NCBI GenBank assembly: GCA_002332795.1
Contig: DDBP01000338.1
Location: 1-5,256, forward strand
DNA: 5,256 nt
Direction: 5' to 3'
Source of the DNA: Anaerolineales bacterium UBA2029
GTDB taxonomy: Bacteria; Chloroflexota; Anaerolineae; Aggregatilineales; Aggregatilineaceae
Both the position numbers and the translations under genes were made by a program. Numbering within the stretch: position 1 is the stretch's first letter; every line of letters starts with the position of its first letter. The notes beneath the pieces were generated by a model. It made no database searches, had not been told where the DNA came from, and saw nothing but the letters and a program-made list of their open reading frames with translations. Below are positions 1 through 5,216 of the stretch, piece by piece.

Positions 1-1711
1 GGCTGTCCGCCCCTGAACCCCCTCCAGCCAGCGGAACGAGTAGCCGCGCCGGATTGGTGCGCAACACAGCGGGGCCGGCGGTGGTGATGTTGTATTCGGT
101 CAGGTCCGCCATGTGGATTTCCGGCAGGATCGTCATGTGACCAGCGCGGTGATCGTAGTGCAGGATGACGATATCCTCGTTCGGGTGCGTGCTGCCCACC
201 GCCCAACGGCTCGCGTGTACCACGCCCCAGTCCAGGCACATGCCGGCGGGGGCTTCTCCGAGAATCGGGTCGCAGGTGCCGGGGAAAGTGAGAAACTCGT
301 CTCTCACTCCCTCGTTGCCCGCCTTGAGAATATCGAGCGTGGCGTCACCGCCGCGCTGCCACAGGTTTTGCTGAACTTCGTGAATGACGACATCGTGCGC
401 ATCGGGAAAGCGCGCGCCGACCCAGTCTGGCTCGGTGAGAATCACCAGGTGAACGGGCGCGGTCATGAGCGGTCGCACCTCCAGGATCGCGTCCGTGATG
501 CGCCCGATCTCGCGGCGCATGTGCTGCGCGTAGTCCTGGTAGGTCAGTAACCAGGCGAAACCAGGGCCGAGCAGCAGGATCGCCGTGCCCATGCCTCCGG
601 CTATCGCCCTGTCCGGCAGCACCAAACGTCCCGCGCCGAAGATAGCCGTCACGTACAGCAGCGTGATCCCCGCCGCCCGCCCGAAGGTGATCCGGTTGGT
701 GTAGACGTAGTTCAGGTTGCGATTGCTCGTCCCCACCAGCACGCTGCACAGCAACATCACCCCGGCCAGGGCTGCCAGCACGGCGAAATCTCGCGCGAAC
801 GGCGCGGCGTCCCCGTTCAGAGGGATCACTTTTGCCAGACTCCACATACCCACTCCGGCGAGCAAAGTCACCAGGGCAATCCGCCCCAGGTAGCCGTCGG
901 CGACGGTGACGCGCAGGCGGTCCAGGTACAGGTCGGGGAAGGTCACCGCGGTGCTGAGCTGTTCGGCCAACCGTTGCGGCGACGCCGTGCCCGCGTCGGG
1001 GGCCAGGTCTTCCCAGGGGTCGAAGACGAACAGAACGGCGACGGCCAGGGCGATCCCAACAGCCAGAGCAGGTAGCGCGTCGCGCAGCACTGGCCACCAG
1101 CGCGAGCGCCAGGGTGTTCCCTGGCGGGCGACCCAGCCCACGAACAGGTTGACGCCGATCCAGGGCAGGCCAGACTCGTAGGTCAGCACCGACACCGTAT
1201 AACAGGCGATGGAAAGGCCATAGAACAGCCCGCGCTGCCAACCGGTGCGTTGCAGGCTGAGCAGATAGGTATAGGTGGAGGCCAGCAGCAGCGGGAGCGT
1301 CGGTTCGATGTACCAGTTGATGCCCTGATATAGCTCCGGCAGGCGGATCGGCGTCAACATCAGGGCCAGGCCAGCGCTCACCGCCAGCAGCCGACGGCGA
1401 GTGAGCCGGAACACGATCCCCGCCAGGAAGACCCCTTCCAGCACCCGGCTGGCCTGGAAAATGAAATGATAGGGGGCATCGTGTTCCCCGAAGAGCGCAT
1501 AGGCCAGGGCGTTGAGCGGGCCGACGAGCAGATGGCGCTGATTGCGCTCGAAATAGCGCGCGCTGAAGCCCGCGATCCCCACTTCGTCGAACCAGGCGCG
1601 GTGAATGATCACATCGGTGTGCAGCGGCCCGATGTTTAGCCCGCGTAACAACAGGATGATCAGCACGCCGTTGCCGATCAGGAGCACGATCCAGACTGGA
1701 GAGCTGACCAT
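1..1711 (-). CDS. Polytopic membrane protein, GT-C glycosyltransferase-like, partial (C-terminus off the left edge)
   Basis: An open frame of 570 codons runs to the window edge without a stop. Hydrophobic segments lie near residues 5-22, 87-103, 108-122, 138-153, 160-175, 183-195, 212-230, 276-294, 308-326, 345-361 and 372-390, so about ten or eleven membrane spans. From about residue 400 the chain is hydrophilic, suggesting a soluble C-terminal domain of at least 170 residues. An Asp in the first loop (LHTDV, residue 33) and TYESGLP (177-183) recall the acidic first-loop residue and the K/E-x-P helix of GT-C enzymes, which move sugars from lipid-linked donors outside the membrane. That assignment is by resemblance only. 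Start: ATG at 1711, 34 nt after the HAD stop. An in-frame ATG at 1753 overlaps that stop (ATGAGTAG) and adds 14 residues, giving a more basic N-terminus; neither start has a clear ribosome binding site. It is probably last in, or inside, the three-gene cluster. Confidence 0.75.
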   Translation of the reverse strand, partial: MVSSPVWIVLLIGNGVLIILLLRGLNIGPLHTDVIIHRAWFDEVGIAGFSARYFERNQRHLLVGPLNALAYALFGEHDAPYHFIFQASRVLEGVFLAGIVFRLTRRRLLAVSAGLALMLTPIRLPELYQGINWYIEPTLPLLLASTYTYLLSLQRTGWQRGLFYGLSIACYTVSVLTYESGLPWIGVNLFVGWVARQGTPWRSRWWPVLRDALPALAVGIALAVAVLFVFDPWEDLAPDAGTASPQRLAEQLSTAVTFPDLYLDRLRVTVADGYLGRIALVTLLAGVGMWSLAKVIPLNGDAAPFARDFAVLAALAGVMLLCSVLVGTSNRNLNYVYTNRITFGRAAGITLLYVTAIFGAGRLVLPDRAIAGGMGTAILLLGPGFAWLLTYQDYAQHMRREIGRITDAILEVRPLMTAPVHLVILTEPDWVGARFPDAHDVVIHEVQQNLWQRGGDATLDILKAGNEGVRDEFLTFPGTCDPILGEAPAGMCLDWGVVHASRWAVGSTHPNEDIVILHYDHRAGHMTILPEIHMADLTEYNITTAGPAVLRTNPARLLVPLAGGGSGADS

Positions 1712-1745
1712 GCACTGCGCAGTCTTAAGGTGGAAAGGGCGCGTG

Positions 1746-2942
1746 CTACTCATCCCCCAACACCAGCGCCAGCCCGGCGTTGACATCCTCCACCAGATGA
1801 TCCGTCACCACTGCCAGCGCCGCGCGTTTGTCCGGCTGCGGCGAGACACCGATTGCGCTCAGCGTCGCCGTGACGCCCGCCCGTTGCAGCAATGCCACGG
1901 CACCCTGCACGGCGCGGATGCCCCCCGCCGAATCCTCGCAGATGACGATGTGCAACGGGCCATTGCGCAACGCAGCCAGCGGCCCGCTGAGTTCGCCTCG
2001 CTCAGCCAGGTGAGCCGCGGCGTGCAGAGAGTCGGTCTCTGCGCCGGAGAGGGCGGCGGCAATGGCCGAGAGCGCCTGCACCGGCGACGGCTTGATGTAG
2101 TCGGCGGCGGCGCGCCCATGACGCCAGGCCAGCCAGCCCACGCGCCCCTGCCCGATCAGCGGGACGCGCCCTGCCAGCCCTACCAGTTCGGCGGCCAGTT
2201 CCGCTTCGGGCGGATAACCGGCGGGTGGCTCACCGACCGGCTCCTCCGGCGGCAGATCGGCAGGTGGGCGGCTGGGGCGCGCCGTGTAGATGGCGACGCC
2301 GTGTCCGGACTGCGCCGCCCAGTCGAGCAGGCGGGCGCGGGTGCGCGCGTCGAGCAGGGGGATGTCGTAGGTGGTCAGGTAGCTGTCGCTGACGAACTCG
2401 GCGGGCAGGCCATAGGTGGCGCGGAAACGCTCGCTGCCCAGCACGAAGGTCTGGAAGGTGCGCGTGGTAGGCGTCTCGCGCACAGCGTAGACGTTGCCCA
2501 GCAAGGCCCGCAGCAGCGGCAGATTGGCGGGATCGGTGCGAGCGCTCAGCAGTTCCAGGTAACGCGCTGCCGGGTAGCGCCCGTCGGCGTCGTGATGAGC
2601 GATCTGTCGCGCCTCGGCGGTGAAGTCCGGGCGGGGCACGGCGGGCGGGGCGGCGCGGATCGCGTCGAAAGTGGCTTCCAGCGTCGGGCGTCGGGCGTCG
2701 GGTGCGCGTTCTAGCGCCGCCAGCAGCAGCGCGCTGACGCACATCGCGCCGGAGTCCCATTCGTTGGTCAGCCCGCACGCCTCGAAAACGGCGATCTCGT
2801 CGTCGGTGGGGCCGGGCAAAGCCAGGCCCATGCGCCCCGCGAAATGTTCGACCAGCGCCCGCAACGCGGTCTTATAGCCGACGGGATGCACCAACACGCC
2901 ATCCACGTCGAGCAGAATCAGGGTGTGGCCAGGGGTGCTCAA
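1746..2942 (-). CDS. HAD-superfamily hydrolase, probable phosphatase, with large cap
   Basis: This 398-aa protein carries all four HAD motifs: motif I DVDGVL with nucleophile D12 and acid/base D14; motif II VAIYTARPS with T220; motif III YIKPS with K284; motif IV CEDSAGGI with E336 and D337. The motif IV form resembles the EDSxxG of beta-phosphoglucomutase and phosphoglycolate phosphatase-like enzymes. It should be a cytoplasmic Mg2+-dependent phosphohydrolase; the substrate cannot be read from sequence. About 200 residues separate motifs I and II, much more than a usual small C1 cap of about 60-80. A proline-rich stretch at about 223-245 lies between motifs II and III. Total length is well above the 220-260 aa of simple family members. 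The start is TTG, 8 nt after the preceding stop. It is the only plausible start, because no in-frame ATG or GTG lies between the upstream in-frame stop and motif I. The gene is probably cotranscribed with the 109-aa gene before it and the membrane protein after it. Confidence 0.9.
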   Translation of the reverse strand: MSTPGHTLILLDVDGVLVHPVGYKTALRALVEHFAGRMGLALPGPTDDEIAVFEACGLTNEWDSGAMCVSALLLAALERAPDARRPTLEATFDAIRAAPPAVPRPDFTAEARQIAHHDADGRYPAARYLELLSARTDPANLPLLRALLGNVYAVRETPTTRTFQTFVLGSERFRATYGLPAEFVSDSYLTTYDIPLLDARTRARLLDWAAQSGHGVAIYTARPSRPPADLPPEEPVGEPPAGYPPEAELAAELVGLAGRVPLIGQGRVGWLAWRHGRAAADYIKPSPVQALSAIAAALSGAETDSLHAAAHLAERGELSGPLAALRNGPLHIVICEDSAGGIRAVQGAVALLQRAGVTATLSAIGVSPQPDKRAALAVVTDHLVEDVNAGLALVLGDE

Positions 2943-2950
2943 CGGCGAGA

Positions 2951-3280
2951 CTATCCGGAAGATGACTGCTGCGCCTGCGCGGCGAGATAGGCTTCGTAGT
3001 CTTCGCGCTCGACCAGCTCGCCGCCGGTCACCTCGCCGCTGACGAAACGGCGATTGCGGTCGAATTCGAAATAGGCTTCCAGCCGGTCGAAGCTCTTCTG
3101 CCCGACCACGATCTTGCGGGCGAAGTAGCCTTGCAGATCATCCGTCTGTGACAGATCGTTCTGGCGGTGCAGCCGCACGCGGATCACCTCGCCGGTCTTG
3201 TGCGCCCGGATGTAGAAGTACATCCCTTCCGGGTCGCTCGATTTGCTCCCGCCGCCAAACAGTTTCTTGAGAAAACTCAC
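2951..3280 (-). CDS. Small conserved protein of unknown function (Chloroflexota-type)
   Basis: This 109-aa protein starts at GTG, with AGGAGGG six bases upstream, one of the best ribosome binding sites in the window. The N-terminus MSFLKKLFGGGSK is a short basic amphipathic segment followed by a Gly/Ser linker. Next comes a compact mixed alpha/beta-looking region with YFYIRAHKTGEVIRVR (about 21-36), a charged NDLSQTDD segment, YFARKIVVG (about 52-60), FEFDRNRRF (71-79) and an acidic ending GGELVEREDYEAYL. I recall similar small proteins with this N-terminus, a Y-x-R-x-H/K core and a GGE-x-V-x-x-E-D-Y-x-A-x end in Chloroflexota genomes, without an assigned function. There is no signal peptide or membrane span. 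As first gene of the cluster, 8 nt before the HAD gene, it is likely cotranscribed with that enzyme. No function is proposed. Confidence 0.87.
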   Translation of the reverse strand: MSFLKKLFGGGSKSSDPEGMYFYIRAHKTGEVIRVRLHRQNDLSQTDDLQGYFARKIVVGQKSFDRLEAYFEFDRNRRFVSGEVTGGELVEREDYEAYLAAQAQQSSSG

Positions 3281-3286
3281 CGTCAG

Positions 3287-3293
3287 CCCTCCT
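3287..3293 (-). promoter_or_regulatory. Ribosome binding site for the 109-aa gene
   Basis: On the minus strand AGGAGGG lies 6 nt before the GTG codon at 3280. This near-perfect Shine-Dalgarno match fixes a GTG start that would otherwise be uncertain. Confidence 0.85.
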
Positions 3294-3310
3294 CAGTTGA
3301 TGCAGAGGCA

Positions 3311-3316
3311 AGGATA
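3311..3316 (-). promoter_or_regulatory. Candidate -10 box for the three-gene cluster
   Basis: TATCCT, in the context GGTATCCTT, lies about 30 nt before the GTG start at 3280 and would give a leader of roughly 25 nt. No convincing TTGACA-like -35 is visible at 16-18 bp. The call rests on the match to TAT-x-x-T and on similar GGTAT or GGGATA sequences ahead of the other two transcription units in the window. The 41-bp element copy at 3350-3390 lies 33 bp further upstream, where an activator or UP-type site could sit. Confidence 0.35.
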
Positions 3317-3349
3317 CCACAAACCCGCCTCGCCGACGATGCCTGTGCC

Positions 3350-3390
3350 CAGCAGCGCGCGACCAACAGCCTGACACATTTTGCACGCAC
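3350..3390 (-). repeat. 41-bp intergenic element, copy A (inverted relative to copy B)
   Basis: Read on the minus strand it begins GTGCGTGCAAAATGTGTC and ends in a GC-rich half containing GTTGGTCGCGCG. It matches the plus-strand segment 4372-4412 at 35 of 41 positions without gaps; mismatches are at positions 7, 19, 23, 29, 35 and 36. It lies in the 173-bp gap between the panB stop and the start of the 109-aa gene, pointing towards the latter. It may be a regulator site, or a member of a dispersed repeat family; the sequence alone does not decide. Confidence 0.7.
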
Positions 3391-3436
3391 CCGCCCAGGA
3401 AGAGGCGTGTAAAGCGGTTTGTAACGTTTCGTCCTC

Positions 3437-3453
3437 CGCGCCTTTGCGGCGGA
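3437..3453 (-). terminator. Weak hairpin just after panB
   Basis: Immediately after the panB stop the minus strand has a G+C-rich imperfect inverted repeat, with CCGC and GCGG arms around AAAGGC. No U-tract follows, so it is a poor intrinsic terminator candidate. A similar CGCGCCTTTG-type string occurs on the other side of panB on the opposite strand (about 4347-4366), so it may be repeat-derived instead. Confidence 0.2.
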
Positions 3454-4302
3454 CTATTCCTCGCCCAGTTCTTTCAGCAGCGCCTGCCATACGTCGTCTG
3501 AGATGGAGAACTCGTGCTCTGCGGCGGGGAAGGCGCGCGTGAGCACTTCCTGGCGGAATTGCGCGAACGCCTGCCGCATCACGTCCGCCAGGTGGGCGTA
3601 GCGGCGGGCGAAACGGGGCGTCAGGCGTTCGTACAGGCCCAGCACGTCGTGTGTGACCAGCACCTGCCCGTCGCAACCGCCCCCCGCGCCAATGCCGATG
3701 GTCGGGATGGTCAGCGAGCGGGTGATCAGCGCTGCCAGGCGGGCGGGCACAGCCTCCAACACCAGGCTGAACGCGCCCGCTTCCTGCAAGGCACGGGCAT
3801 CGTCCAACAGACGGCGGGCCGCTTCGACCGTGCCGCCCTGTACCTTGAACCCGCCCAGCGCGCTGACGCTTTGCGGCGTCAACCCGATGTGCCCCATCAC
3901 GGCGATGCCCGTCTCCACCAGCGCGCGCACTGTCTCGGCGATGCGCTGCCCACCCTCCAGTTTGACGGCATCGGCACCTCCTTCGGCCAGCAGGCGTGCC
4001 GCGTTGCGCAGCGCATCCGTCACCCCGGTCTGATAGCTCATGAAGGGCATATCGGCCACCAGCAAGGCTCGTCGCGTCCCCCGCCGCACGGCCTGACAGT
4101 GCAGCACCATCATGTCCATCGTCACCGGCAACGTGTTCTCGAAACCGTGTACCACCATCCCCAGCGAATCGCCCACCAGGATCAGGTCAATGCCCGCCTG
4201 ATCGATCAGCAGCGCAGTGGGATAGTCGTAAGCGGTGAGCATGGTGATCGGCTCGCCGCGCTCTTTCATCGCCTGAAGCTGTTGCAGCGTGACCCTGTCC
4301 AC
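3454..4302 (-). CDS. panB: 3-methyl-2-oxobutanoate hydroxymethyltransferase (PanB)
   Basis: PanB transfers a hydroxymethyl group from 5,10-methylene-tetrahydrofolate to 2-oxoisovalerate to give ketopantoate, the first committed step to pantothenate and CoA, in the cytoplasm. The 282-aa product has the usual family length and motifs: MLTAYDYPTA (21-30), LVGDSLGMVV (42-51), TLPVTMD (57-63), VADMPFMSY (82-90), AVKLEGG (112-118), GHIGLTPQS (137-145), GGFKVQG (150-156) and GIGAGGGCDGQVLVTHD. Metal ligands D45 and D84 fall at the E. coli numbers. E116 and E183 match E. coli E114 and catalytic E181, shifted by two. This agreement and AGGAGG 8 nt upstream support the GTG start at 4302 over the ATG at 4332, which would add ten residues encoded partly by the ribosome binding site itself. 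No panC, panD or panE is nearby; the gene appears monocistronic and divergent from the PspA-like gene. Confidence 0.96.
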   Translation of the reverse strand: MDRVTLQQLQAMKERGEPITMLTAYDYPTALLIDQAGIDLILVGDSLGMVVHGFENTLPVTMDMMVLHCQAVRRGTRRALLVADMPFMSYQTGVTDALRNAARLLAEGGADAVKLEGGQRIAETVRALVETGIAVMGHIGLTPQSVSALGGFKVQGGTVEAARRLLDDARALQEAGAFSLVLEAVPARLAALITRSLTIPTIGIGAGGGCDGQVLVTHDVLGLYERLTPRFARRYAHLADVMRQAFAQFRQEVLTRAFPAAEHEFSISDDVWQALLKELGEE

Positions 4303-4310
4303 AGCTTTCT

Positions 4311-4317
4311 CCTCCTT
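4311..4317 (-). promoter_or_regulatory. Ribosome binding site deciding the panB start
   Basis: AAGGAGG on the minus strand lies 8 nt before GTG 4302. With the upstream ATG at 4332 this site would be inside the coding sequence (Glu-Lys-Glu-Glu codons), so it argues for the GTG start. Confidence 0.8.
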
Positions 4318-4339
4318 CTCGCACGCCAGCATGCCTCTG

Positions 4340-4345
4340 ATGATA
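4340..4345 (-). promoter_or_regulatory. Candidate -10 box for panB
   Basis: TATCAT in the context GGTATCATC, on the minus strand, lies about 37 nt before the GTG start and resembles GGTATCCTT ahead of the three-gene cluster. No good -35 is visible; the best-placed string is TGCGTC, with a 16-bp spacer. Element copy B begins 26 bp upstream of it, so it could also influence this divergent promoter. Confidence 0.3.
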
Positions 4346-4371
4346 CCGACCCGCCGCCAAAGACGCAGCAG

Positions 4372-4412
4372 GTGCGTACAAAATGTGTCGGGCAGTTGGC
4401 CGCGCTTTGCTG
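4372..4412 (+). repeat. 41-bp intergenic element, copy B
   Basis: This plus-strand segment begins GTGCGTACAAAATGTGTC and includes GTTGGCCGCGC. It is the counterpart of minus-strand copy A at 3350-3390, with 35 of 41 identities and no gap. It lies in the 212-bp divergent region between panB and the PspA-like gene, 102 nt ahead of the latter's ATG. Copies A and B point outward from panB, each towards its neighbouring gene. Confidence 0.7.
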
Positions 4413-4433
4413 CTCCTCACCCCTCAATCTCCT
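4406..4433 (+). repeat. C-rich direct repeat, left copy
   Basis: The 28 bases starting TTTGCTGCTCCTCACCCCTC match 5160-5187 at 24 of 28 positions in the same orientation. All four differences are substitutions and three are C/T. The left end overlaps the last bases of the 41-bp element. With the second copy it brackets the PspA-like gene. Confidence 0.5.
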
Positions 4434-4455
4434 CGCCCCGGCCTGGCTTCTGGGA

Positions 4456-4461
4456 TACACT
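4456..4461 (+). promoter_or_regulatory. Candidate -10 box for the PspA-like gene
   Basis: TACACT within GGGATACACTT lies 53 nt before ATG 4515. No clear -35 is seen in the GC-rich DNA upstream. Element copy B ends 43 bp before it, against 33 bp in the copy A arrangement, so the two differ by about one helical turn. Confidence 0.3.
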
Positions 4462-4504
4462 TGGCAGCGGAAAAGCTCGCTCTGTGCCGTTTGGACGTTG
4501 CCTC

Positions 4505-4510
4505 AGGAGG
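4505..4510 (+). promoter_or_regulatory. Ribosome binding site for the PspA-like gene
   Basis: AGGAGG lies four bases before ATG 4515. The spacing is slightly short, but the match is strong enough to reject the in-frame ATG at 4383, which would put the C-rich repeat and promoter-like DNA inside the gene. Confidence 0.8.
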
Positions 4511-4514
4511 GACT

Positions 4515-5090
4515 ATGCCCGGTCTGCGCGCCAAACTGCGCGTGCTGATGCAGGCGAATCTGCGGGGGGAACGGGGCGAGGCCGCCCCTTCGATCCGCCG
4601 GGCCGGGGCGGACGTTGCCGCGCTGCGGCAACAGATCGCGCGCGCCCTGGACGACGAAGACCGGCTGCAACAGACCATTCAGGCCGCCGCCGCGCAGATC
4701 GCAGCGCTGGATCAGCAGGCTGATGAGGCGCTGTCCCGCGGCGACGAGGCGACCGCCCGTCACCTGGTCGGGCAATTGCAGCGCCGCCGTCAGCAACTCG
4801 CGTTCCTGGAAGCCGATCTGGCGCAGCACCGTTACGTCACCGCCGACCTGATGCGGCGCGTCAACACGCTGGAAGCGTTGGTCGCACAGGCGCAACAGTC
4901 CGTCGCGCAGGGGGAAGCCCCCGACGAGGACACAGTGCCCCTGGCTGAGCGCATCCGACAGGCGCGCGCGGAAATCGCCCGGCGTGTCGAGACGCTGCGC
5001 ACCGCTGAAACCGCTCCTGCCGACGATGCCCTCGATGAGCAGGCTGTCGAAGACGACCTGGCCCGTCGCCGCGCCCGCCTGAGTCAGTAG
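4515..5090 (+). CDS. Short PspA/IM30-like coiled-coil protein
   Basis: This 191-aa protein is rich in Ala, Arg, Gln and Glu and almost entirely helical in character, with no signal peptide or membrane span. The N-terminus MPGLRAKLRVLMQANL resembles the amphipathic membrane-binding helix of PspA/IM30 (Vipp1) proteins, which ends in a similar (K/R)-x-x-x-x-A-N-(L/I) pattern. A long coiled coil follows at about 30-125. It includes EALSRGDEATARHLVGQL (71-88), close to the family pattern A-L-x-x-G-x-E-x-L-A-R, and LMRRVNTLEALVAQAQ (112-127). The end (about 130-191) is acidic then basic and probably flexible. Family members bind and remodel the inner membrane under envelope stress; they are usually about 220-230 aa. 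This one is shorter, and the segment after ANL, where typical members have an acidic E-D-P motif, is diverged. No pspB, pspC or pspF partner is seen. A generic coiled-coil protein is the main alternative. Confidence 0.85.
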   Translation: MPGLRAKLRVLMQANLRGERGEAAPSIRRAGADVAALRQQIARALDDEDRLQQTIQAAAAQIAALDQQADEALSRGDEATARHLVGQLQRRRQQLAFLEADLAQHRYVTADLMRRVNTLEALVAQAQQSVAQGEAPDEDTVPLAERIRQARAEIARRVETLRTAETAPADDALDEQAVEDDLARRRARLSQ

Positions 5091-5091
5091 C

Positions 5092-5151
5092 GCCTGTCTC
5101 TGATGAGTTGCCACGCCGAGCCAGAGCAAGGGCGGGTGTGAGCAGACAGGC
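5092..5151 (+). terminator. Possible structured terminator after the PspA-like gene
   Basis: GCCTGTCT (5092-5099) pairs perfectly with AGACAGGC (5144-5151) around a 44-nt interior that can hold a second imperfect stem, CACGCC with GGCG-GGTG. TGCTGTGTTTTG follows, which has only a short T run. It starts two bases after the stop codon, so the position suits a transcript end, but the large loop makes it an unusual intrinsic terminator. Confidence 0.35.
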
Positions 5152-5159
5152 TGCTGTGT

Positions 5160-5187
5160 TTTGCTGCCCCTCACTCCTCCATCCCCT
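5160..5187 (+). repeat. C-rich direct repeat, right copy
   Basis: Matches 4406-4433 at 24 of 28 positions. It runs on into CCCTCTCCCT and has the look of the CCCTCAC-x-CCC-x-CCCCTCTCCC type of intergenic repeat that I recall as common in Chloroflexota and some other bacteria. Confidence 0.5.
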
Positions 5188-5216
5188 CTCCCTCGCGACT
5201 TCAAGGGCGGACAGGG
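5183..5216. repeat. Degenerate stem-loop of the C-rich repeat
   Basis: CCCCTCTCCCT (5183-5193) can pair imperfectly with AGGGCGGACAGGG (5204-5216) across a 10-nt loop, with one or two bulged bases. This is what a decayed member of a hairpin-forming intergenic repeat would look like. It could also act as a weak bidirectional terminator. The rest of the right-hand stretch to the window edge shows no gene: all three minus frames meet a stop within about 27 nt of the edge, and no plausible plus start is seen. Confidence 0.35.

Noticed and set aside
345..1715. Minus-strand open frame of 456 codons beginning GTG at 1715
   Set aside because: The product is Arg/Pro/Ala-rich and not membrane-like. 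The adjacent frame from 1711 gives a coherent polytopic protein open to the window edge.
1605..2714. Long plus-strand open frame of 369 codons antisense to the HAD gene
   Set aside because: It is a consequence of high GC content. The product is rich in Arg, Gly and Gln with no family motif, while the opposite strand encodes all four HAD motifs.
3293..3676. Minus-strand open frame overlapping the panB 3' end and element copy A
   Set aside because: Out of frame with panB, Arg-rich, and spans the non-coding repeat; the peptide similarity to 4383 onward only reflects the 41-bp DNA repeat.
4303..4332. Ten-residue N-terminal extension of PanB from ATG 4332
   Set aside because: The extension is encoded by the AAGGAGG ribosome binding site region, and the GTG start puts D45 and D84 at the standard PanB positions.
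3350..4412. A transposon or integron cassette carrying panB
   Set aside because: The inverted elements are imperfect and short. No transposase, integrase or target duplication is visible, and panB has base composition like its neighbours.
3514..4548. Plus-strand open frame of 344 codons across panB
   Set aside because: Antisense to an unmistakable panB; the composition is His/Gln/Arg-rich and it crosses the divergent promoter region.
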